Below, piece after piece: positions 23,247 to 27,018 of a stretch of 27,018 bases of DNA. The notes under the pieces are model-generated. The model did not search any database. It saw only the letters and a program-made list of their open reading frames with translations, and was not told where the DNA came from. The number at the start of each line of letters is the position of its first letter. Position 1 is the stretch's first letter. This DNA is from Nitrospinaceae bacterium (GTDB lineage Bacteria; Nitrospinota; Nitrospinia; Nitrospinales; Nitrospinaceae): assembly GCA_029261615.1 (NCBI GenBank), contig JAJDAX010000088.1:1-27018 (forward strand), in the 5' to 3' direction. The position numbers and the translations under genes were made by a program.

Positions 23247-23617
23247 TATTTTCTAATCCTTGAGCCTAGTGCCAAAGATTGTCCACCGCGTACCGCCCCT
23301 ACCTCAACAGCGAGATCGTAAACTAGTTGTTCAGGATCTTCGCTTACCTCACCGTCAGGGGCTAATCCTATTGATGACCTTATCGATGGCATATTGCTTA
23401 ACGACACGTCAATATCATTTGTTCCTCGTCTTAACTCTGACTCTTCAATACAAACAAGGAAGCGATCTCCTTGGATCTCAACACAGCAAAAGTTACCGAC
23501 TTCATCCGCTATTTCTGGACGATATGCCGTTTCCGGGCTAAGTCCATCCCCAATCTTTCGGCTCAATATATACGTGTGCAAGCGATTTGTTTTCCTACGG
23601 GGTCTTTCCAAAAACAT
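23246..23617 (-). CDS. Protein of unknown function, first gene of the adhesin module
   Basis: 123 residues, mixed alpha/beta. The N-terminus is basic (MFLERPRRKTNRLHTYILSR), followed by PETAYRPEIADEVGNF, DRFLVCIEESELRRGTNDI and a C-terminal segment EDPEQLVYDLAVEVGAVRGG. A GAGGA sequence lies almost directly before the ATG, which is closer than the usual spacing, so the start may differ slightly. I do not recognise a family. Its position directly before four surface-protein genes and after the lysis module suggests a connector or baseplate-like protein. Confidence 0.55.
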   Translation of the reverse strand: MFLERPRRKTNRLHTYILSRKIGDGLSPETAYRPEIADEVGNFCCVEIQGDRFLVCIEESELRRGTNDIDVSLSNMPSIRSSIGLAPDGEVSEDPEQLVYDLAVEVGAVRGGQSLALGSRIRK

Positions 23618-23654
23618 TCCTCACGTTAATGTTTTGACTCTGCTTGATAGGCAG

Positions 23655-24092
23655 TTAGTAAAGTAGTGAAGCCCCGCAAAGGGCTAGATAAAGTCCTGAT
23701 TTGATGGTAGAAAGTAGCTCGGTTTTGTCTTTGGCTCTCTCAAGATAGCCTATCGATTCATCCTTCTTAGCTCCGGCGTATTCACAGTGATTCACCGCGT
23801 CGACCATTGAGTTATAAGCTTTGATCCGTTTTTCTACTTCGTCGTTGAAGTTGGTAATGATCTGCGTCACTATCACAAGATTATCAGCATGGATCTCACA
23901 TAAATTTGTTATGTCGTCGCAATCTGCGTCTAGGTCTACTGTGATCCTTGATGGTATATCTTCTTTTAAGCTCGCATTCTTCTCTACGATCTCAGAGAAT
24001 TGAATACTTTCCTGTGTCGCACAACTAGCTAGAAGAAAAAGTACGACGAGTGCGACCGAGTTTAACTGGTTCTTTCGGTTGTGTGATGTCAT
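23655..24092 (-). CDS. Lipoprotein, outer-membrane spanin candidate
   Basis: 145 residues. A signal peptide (NSVALVVLFLLASC) ends in the lipobox LASC with Cys at 24, so the mature protein should be lipid-modified and outer-membrane anchored. The middle is acidic then helical with a coiled-coil-like run (VTQIITNFNDEVEKRIKAYN). The C-terminal 19 residues (LSTIKSGLYLALCGASLLY) are hydrophobic. It overlaps the inner-membrane gene in another frame by 68 bases, as seen for Rz/Rz1-type spanins. The hydrophobic C-terminus is not typical of an outer-membrane spanin and instead recalls single-gene u-spanins (T1 gp11 type), which have a lipobox and a C-terminal membrane segment. Confidence 0.6.
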   Translation of the reverse strand: MTSHNRKNQLNSVALVVLFLLASCATQESIQFSEIVEKNASLKEDIPSRITVDLDADCDDITNLCEIHADNLVIVTQIITNFNDEVEKRIKAYNSMVDAVNHCEYAGAKKDESIGYLERAKDKTELLSTIKSGLYLALCGASLLY

Positions 24093-24318
24093 CAGCTAAT
24101 TCAATGCTGTCGTCGTGAATCGTGTTTGCCTCTTCCTGGCTGTCCTTAGCGTCTGTTTTCTTATGTTCTGATTGTTGCATGTGATCATCGGCTACCGCCT
24201 TTGATTCCTTCGCGCTTAACGTGTCTTTGTTAGACCCTTTTTTGAGAAAGATAATACCGAGAATAAGTACCGCTATCCCTGCTAGGGCTTCCCATGATTT
24301 TTTAAGAAAGGCGATCAT
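24025..24318 (-). CDS. Inner-membrane spanin candidate
   Basis: 97 residues with a single N-terminal membrane helix (ALAGIAVLILGIIFLKKG at about 11-28). A charged periplasmic region follows (KDTLSAKESKAVADDHMQQ, then HKKTDAKDSQEEA), rich in Lys, Glu and Asp with coiled-coil character. Type II topology with a short N-terminal cytoplasmic tail is as in i-spanins. The C-terminus is basic and Pro-poor (RTRRTFSSS). It overlaps the next gene (the lipoprotein) by 68 bases in another frame. Together they may fuse inner and outer membranes after endolysin action. The assignment is from topology and order. Confidence 0.55.
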   Translation of the reverse strand: MIAFLKKSWEALAGIAVLILGIIFLKKGSNKDTLSAKESKAVADDHMQQSEHKKTDAKDSQEEANTIHDDSIELADDITQPKEPVKLGRTRRTFSSS

Positions 24319-24599
24319 GCAACCTTAATAGTATCTTCTTCTATTTTATGCCCACCTAGATTATAAGTAGCTACCGTTTTACCTGTGTTATTCATGACGT
24401 AAGCATCGCCTCGATAAATATGCACTCTCTCAATATGAGTCTCGTCTCCCATTCCATCAATGCATTCAATAACCAACTCACCCCGACAAGGATCATGATC
24501 AAGTTTGCCTGAGCCAGCCCCTTGAGGGTCATAATAGGTTTGATATACCTCTCTTATGGTTTGCGTGCCGTTAATATCTATATGATTTACTGTTAACAT
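24315..24599 (-). CDS. Small soluble protein of unknown function in the lysis module
   Basis: 94 residues. AGGAGA lies nine bases before the ATG, a good ribosome binding site. The sequence is beta-rich: VNHIDINGTQTIREVYQTYY, then GELVIECIDGMGDETHIERV, YRGDAYVMNNTGKTVATYNL. There is no signal peptide, membrane span or recognisable catalytic motif. It overlaps the i-spanin candidate by 4 bases. Position between the membrane protein genes and the spanins suggests a lysis regulator or an unrelated accessory protein; the sequence does not decide. Confidence 0.55.
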   Translation of the reverse strand: MLTVNHIDINGTQTIREVYQTYYDPQGAGSGKLDHDPCRGELVIECIDGMGDETHIERVHIYRGDAYVMNNTGKTVATYNLGGHKIEEDTIKVA

Positions 24600-24655
24600 C
24601 TTCTTTCTCCTGCTTCTTCTGTTATGTCCTCTCGGACGGTTAAAAATTACTTGTC

Positions 24656-24787
24656 TTACTCACGCTTATCTATCCTCGCGCCTTTTAGCGCATAGAATAT
24701 AATTACCCCCAATATAAATATCACGCCTATGGCCGCAAAGCTTACAATAAGCGAATGAAACAATGCGTGGTAGTCAAGAGGAGACAT
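24656..24787 (-). CDS. 43-residue single-span membrane protein
   Basis: The small frame from ATG at 24785-24787 to TAA at 24656-24658 encodes MSPLDYHALFHSLIVSFAAI followed by GVIFILGVIIFYALKGARID and KRE. A strong membrane helix spans residues 11-34 and a basic C-terminus follows, so the expected topology is N-out or N-in with Lys/Arg inside. It starts 9 bases past the stop of the larger membrane protein gene. The ribosome binding site is weak (GAG, 11 bases upstream). It is an unlabelled small lysis-module gene, and a second holin, antiholin or lysis regulator is possible. Confidence 0.5.
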   Translation of the reverse strand: MSPLDYHALFHSLIVSFAAIGVIFILGVIIFYALKGARIDKRE

Positions 24788-24796
24788 TTATTTTAC

Positions 24797-25300
24797 TCAT
24801 TTATCACCATTCCGCTTGTCCACACCATGCAAAGGCCCGACTTTCTTACGTTTATCAATACCGCCACCAAGGAGCATGGTTTTCACTCTTGTTTTTAAAT
24901 CCATGTCTTCTTCAGCTACCCACATTTTATGACGTATCGCTTCGGCTAAGTCTGGATTCTTTACCTTTATTCTGCCGAGATACCATTCCGTTAATATCGC
25001 AGCAAACAAAGCCATTAAGATAGATATAAAAAATATCTCATTGATAAAGCCGTACTCGAATGAGAGGGCAAAAAGACAAACTAAGAATATGACTAAAGCA
25101 TTAATCGTGATTAACGTTACTTTTCGTCGTTTTGTTTTCTTCTTACCAATCAGCCATTGAGGAAGATTCTTAAATACTTTTTGAACTGCCAAAGGACCAG
25201 AGAACGGTGAAACTAAACCAGCCACAATGCCCCACGGCGTTAAGATGACCTTTAAGGCTGAAATTATTGCGGTGAGTATTGCCTGGAATATTTGTTCCAT
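24797..25300 (-). CDS. Predicted membrane protein in the lysis module
   Basis: 167 residues with an N-terminal hydrophobic part (AILTAIISALKVILTPWGIV, 7-26) and a second cluster at about 62-105 (TINALVIFLVCLFALSFEYG, then FFISILMALFAAILTEWYLG). That gives three membrane segments. A basic loop (GKKKTKRRK) separates them. The C-terminal 60 residues are soluble and basic (DLKTRVKTMLLGGGIDKRKK). The ATG overlaps the endolysin stop (TAATG). I do not recognise a family. Holin-like, or a protein that sits with the holin in the inner membrane, are both possible. Confidence 0.55.
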   Translation of the reverse strand: MEQIFQAILTAIISALKVILTPWGIVAGLVSPFSGPLAVQKVFKNLPQWLIGKKKTKRRKVTLITINALVIFLVCLFALSFEYGFINEIFFISILMALFAAILTEWYLGRIKVKNPDLAEAIRHKMWVAEEDMDLKTRVKTMLLGGGIDKRKKVGPLHGVDKRNGDK

Positions 25301-25713
25301 TACGCCGGGAACTCGCGTCTGGATAACTGCCAGTGGGGCCCATCAACAAACGTCTGGTCGGTATAATCGCCATCGTCGTCCCAATCTCCACCCCAAACGA
25401 TGTTATAACCTAATTCCTCAGCAGCTATGTTCATTGCCTCTTCATGGAGTCGTTGATAGTGTCCGATATGCCAGCTAACCTCACCTTGAAAATAAGCCAC
25501 TAAGTCAATAGCGTGGCCGGTAAGATGACGTGATTCTAAGGTTTTGCTTGCGCCTGACTCGAATAATTCTTTCTGTCTTTCTGGAATACGTACGCCCTCA
25601 CTCACACCAAAATCTAAAGGGGTGATTTCTATAGCCCGTTTTACGATGTCAATCAATACAGGATGAACACCATCAAGCCTGTTTAATGAACGCTGAGAAA
25701 GCTTGAACGTCAC
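25300..25713 (-). CDS. Endolysin, M15 peptidase type (L-Ala-D-Glu or D-Ala-D-Ala peptidase)
   Basis: 137 residues. The zinc-binding motif SRHLTGHAIDL (61-71) supplies His 63 and Asp 70. DGPHWQL at 124-130 gives the third ligand, His 127, and the likely catalytic acidic residue nearby. This is the Peptidase_M15_4 layout found in phage endolysins such as T5-type L-alanyl-D-glutamate peptidase. The enzyme cuts peptide bridges of peptidoglycan. No signal peptide is present, so it needs the holin to reach the periplasm. GTG start, overlapping the holin stop by 4 bases (GTGA), with AAGG as ribosome binding site. Confidence 0.85.
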   Translation of the reverse strand: MTFKLSQRSLNRLDGVHPVLIDIVKRAIEITPLDFGVSEGVRIPERQKELFESGASKTLESRHLTGHAIDLVAYFQGEVSWHIGHYQRLHEEAMNIAAEELGYNIVWGGDWDDDGDYTDQTFVDGPHWQLSRREFPA

Positions 25714-25886
25714 TTGCCGCCCTTACTCTTTTTGTGGTGGTAATACCAGGATATAAACATCGAGCAAACAGCCACTAACGCCAGAATCCCTTTTGAGTGG
25801 TGATCGGCAAAGGACATAATTAAGCCTAAAAACGTGACCCCTAGTGTCCAGGCGTCAACAAGCGCGGCTTTTATTTCTTCTGGCAT
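25710..25886 (-). CDS. Holin-like 58-residue membrane protein
   Basis: The small frame from ATG at 25884-25886 to TGA at 25710-25712 is preceded by GAGGT seven bases upstream. The protein starts MPEEIKAALVDAWTLGVTFL and continues GLIMSFADHHSKGILALVAV, then CSMFISWYYHHKKSKGGK. Two membrane helices, about 13-27 and 33-48, are joined by a short polar turn, and a His/Lys-rich C-terminus ends in the cytoplasm. This is the class II holin layout. Its stop overlaps the endolysin start. It is the first gene after the late promoter, which fits the order holin, endolysin, spanins. Confidence 0.75.
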   Translation of the reverse strand: MPEEIKAALVDAWTLGVTFLGLIMSFADHHSKGILALVAVCSMFISWYYHHKKSKGGK

Positions 25887-26134
25887 ACGTGTTACCTCGG
25901 ATATACCGCCTGACCAGATAGGGATACAATGAGTAGCCGCCTATCGTCTCTCATGGACGGTAGTGTTGGTGGGCTATTGCCCTGGGGTCGCCCTTGTTAG
26001 TGATGTTTCAGGGGCGGCTTCTAAATGTACTACTGGATAAATTAACCGCCACGACTCAATCGAGCAGCAATATAATCCTGAGAAAGAATCTTTGTTTATA
26101 GGTTTAAGAGATCGAGGTGGTTAGGTTTTGTTCC

Positions 26135-26154
26135 GTAATGGTAATACCCATTAC
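26135..26154. repeat. Perfect 7-bp stem-loop in the leader
   Basis: GTAATGG at 26135-26141 pairs with CCATTAC at 26148-26154 around the loop TAATAC. There is no T tract, so it is not an intrinsic terminator. It lies about 110 bases downstream of the predicted transcription start and could be a pause, an antitermination element or a binding site. Confidence 0.45.
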
Positions 26155-26268
26155 TACTAGAATATAGGCGGCCTATGTCTTGACTATCCCTTTAAAAATT
26201 CTGTCACGAAAGCAGAGGCAGAGGGAAGTGCCCAGGGGCCCTTATCATCAAGAGTTAAGGCCACTTAC

Positions 26269-26297
26269 ATCCTAATTGCTTATATCGACAATATCAA
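26269..26297 (-). promoter_or_regulatory. Sigma70-type late promoter candidate
   Basis: On the minus strand, TTGATA (26292-26297, one mismatch to TTGACA) is followed by a 17-base spacer and TAGGAT (26269-26274, two mismatches to TATAAT). Start of transcription is expected near 26262. It reads toward the lysis and structural genes. The best-scoring promoter seen in the window by eye. Confidence 0.65.
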
Positions 26298-26330
26298 GAA
26301 AAACTTTCGTTAAATCAATCACTTATTTGC

Positions 26331-26347
26331 TAGGCGAATTTCGCCTA
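26331..26347. promoter_or_regulatory. 17-bp palindrome, operator-like site A
   Basis: TAGGCGAA, a central T, and TTCGCCTA form a perfect 17-bp palindrome 34 bases upstream of the -35 element. It shares GCG at 4-6 and CGC at 12-14 with site B and looks like a dimeric regulator site. Confidence 0.5.
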
Positions 26348-26371
26348 ACCTATTGTTCTGTAAACATTTTG

Positions 26372-26388
26372 TTTGCGTGAGACGCAAA
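26372..26388. promoter_or_regulatory. 17-bp palindrome, operator-like site B
   Basis: TTTGCGT, GAG, ACGCAAA form a 17-bp palindrome whose centre is 41 bases from that of site A, about four helical turns. Both sites fit T--GCG-----CGC--A. The binding protein is not in the window. Confidence 0.5.
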
Positions 26389-26416
26389 TCACCTTTGTTA
26401 CGTATATATTTGCCAC

Positions 26417-26443
26417 AATAAAAAACCCAAACGAATGGGTTTT
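26417..26443 (-). terminator. Intrinsic terminator after the Q-like gene
   Basis: On the minus strand AAAACCCA and TGGGTTTT form an 8-bp stem around a 6-base loop (TTCGTT), and the T run continues as TTTTTTATT. It lies about 50 bases past the stop codon of the Q-like gene, so it should end early transcription before the late promoter. Confidence 0.8.
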
Positions 26444-26494
26444 GGGGTGACACTGAGCCACTATATATGAAACAGCATAGCTCAACTGATCAGT

Positions 26495-26872
26495 TTATGC
26501 AATAAGCCCTTTATATTGGAAAGCTGTATATGCCATATGCCTTCCCAAACTCAGATATGTATAGAAATTCCTTACATCTAGTCTTTCTGTTTTAGCTTTT
26601 TGTTCATGGGTACGGTCATTGTAGAATGTGCCTTTCTTGAAGGGATGCTCATCAACATAGTGCCTTTTCAGCACTCGGCGCATTGGATCTGCAAGGCGAT
26701 TCACCACATGATCGACATCCTCAACAATATTATCCTCAAGCTCAATACCCACGACATTACTACCATATACGGCTGATATCTTAGCTTTGAGATTGATTCG
26801 ACTACCTGAGCGAATACCATTCCCCCACTGGTGAAGAATAGCGTCTGTTTGCTTTATTATTTCGTCACTCAT
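26495..26872 (-). CDS. Antiterminator Q-like late regulator
   Basis: I start at the ATG at 26870-26872, which overlaps the stop of the previous gene as ATGAGTGA. A GTG at 26884 is in frame but has no better ribosome binding site. The protein has 125 residues. The N-terminus DAILHQWGNGIRSGSR resembles the start of phage 21-type Q proteins, with the Trp-Gly pair at 16-17. A middle region RLADPMRRVLKRHYVDEHP and a C-terminal helix pair (RNFYTYLSLGRHMAYTAF) resemble the helix-turn-helix of Antiterm_Q (PF06530) proteins. Position before a terminator and a promoter fits a late-transcription antiterminator. ArpU/RinA-type activators have a similar location, so another late activator remains possible. 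Confidence 0.55.
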   Translation of the reverse strand: MSDEIIKQTDAILHQWGNGIRSGSRINLKAKISAVYGSNVVGIELEDNIVEDVDHVVNRLADPMRRVLKRHYVDEHPFKKGTFYNDRTHEQKAKTERLDVRNFYTYLSLGRHMAYTAFQYKGLIA

Positions 26873-27018
26873 TTGCAGTCGCACGTTTTGTTGCTTCTTC
26901 CATCCAGCGGCTATATTGAAATTTAGAAACCTCTTCTTTTACCACTTCAATAAAATAATTTGGGACGGTTTTAGGGCCGGAACGTTTTGGTCTTATAGCA
27001 TGGATTTGATTTTGAATT
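26865..27018 (-). CDS. C-terminal end of an unidentified gene, runs off the window
   Basis: The frame is open from base 27018 to the TGA at 26865-26867, giving about 50 residues. It is basic: IHAIRPKRSGPKTVPNYFIE and then VVKEEVSKFQYSRWMEEATK and RATANE. The helical, charged end resembles many phage replication or recombination accessory proteins, but no family is recognised. Its stop overlaps the Q-like start. It is probably the last early gene before late control. Confidence that it is coding comes from the clean frame, basic-helical composition and the coupled overlap. Confidence 0.55.
   Translation of the reverse strand, partial: IQNQIHAIRPKRSGPKTVPNYFIEVVKEEVSKFQYSRWMEEATKRATANE

Larger units (their letters stand above)
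25887..26494 (-). other. 608-base noncoding region between the Q-like gene and the holin gene
   Basis: No convincing gene was seen in six frames; the only frames are short. It contains the terminator, two 17-bp palindromes, the promoter and the stem-loop that are listed separately, plus a 13-bp palindrome ATAGGC-G-GCCTAT at 26164-26176 and a short hairpin GGGC-TATT-GCCC at 25971-25982. A transcript starting at the promoter would have about 375 bases of leader before the holin gene. A long leader with hairpins is what one expects of a Q-controlled late operon, but the terminator that Q should read through was not found in it. Confidence 0.55.

Noticed and set aside
25892..25954. 20-codon frame ending five bases before the holin start, a possible leader peptide
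   Set aside because: No ribosome binding site of its own and no repeated or regulatory codons; chance is likely.

Overview
The window is a contiguous piece of a tailed-phage genome, free phage or prophage. Every supported gene lies on the minus strand, so transcription runs from high to low coordinates. The set includes small and large terminase subunits, portal, scaffold, a major capsid protein resembling the N4-gp56 family, a head-tail adaptor, a beta-propeller tail nozzle and three internal-virion (ejection) proteins. There is no tape measure, tail tube or sheath. This points to a short-tailed (podovirus-like) particle. The spanin genes and the heptose (LPS-type) sugar genes point to a Gram-negative host. 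A Q-like antiterminator gene followed by a terminator and a promoter suggests lambda-style late control. Many gene junctions are 4-base overlaps or TAATG couplings. No integrase, repressor, replication gene, tRNA or CRISPR is visible. The exact host cannot be read from the sequence.

Layout in transcription order. (1) 27018-25887: the end of an unidentified gene, the Q-like gene, an intrinsic terminator, two 17-bp palindromes, a good sigma70-type promoter, and a long leader. (2) 25886-23655: a lysis module with a 58-residue holin-like protein, an M15-type endolysin, two further membrane proteins, a small unknown protein, and overlapping inner-membrane and lipoprotein spanin candidates. (3) 23617-20210: five virion-surface or adhesin-like proteins. 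(4) 20213-19073: two adjacent genes that together make a split HldE, a heptose-7-phosphate kinase and a nucleotidyltransferase. (5) terS at 19098-18658, then about 570 noncoding bases rich in palindromes and repeated octamers, a candidate packaging or regulatory site. (6) 18087-17252: two small probable virion or accessory proteins. (7) 17255-13001: a glycan island with a GT-A glycosyltransferase, a GT9 (heptosyltransferase-type) protein, a GT29-like (sialyltransferase-type) protein, a methyltransferase, a protein with two fused methyltransferase domains, and a Rossmann-like protein resembling DUF115. (8) 12991-7104: terL, portal, scaffold and capsid, closed by a strong intrinsic terminator. 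(9) 7061-340: adaptor, nozzle, a membrane protein and three ejection proteins. (10) 263-1: the start of a probable tail fibre.

The most interesting feature is the carbohydrate system split around terS. It holds the kinase and nucleotidyltransferase steps for nucleotide-activated heptose, a GT9 enzyme whose family uses ADP-heptose, two other transferases and three methyltransferase domains. I infer that the phage makes or remodels a methylated glycan on the host surface or on its own virion. The sequence does not show which. GmhA, GmhB and HldD are absent here and would have to come from the host.
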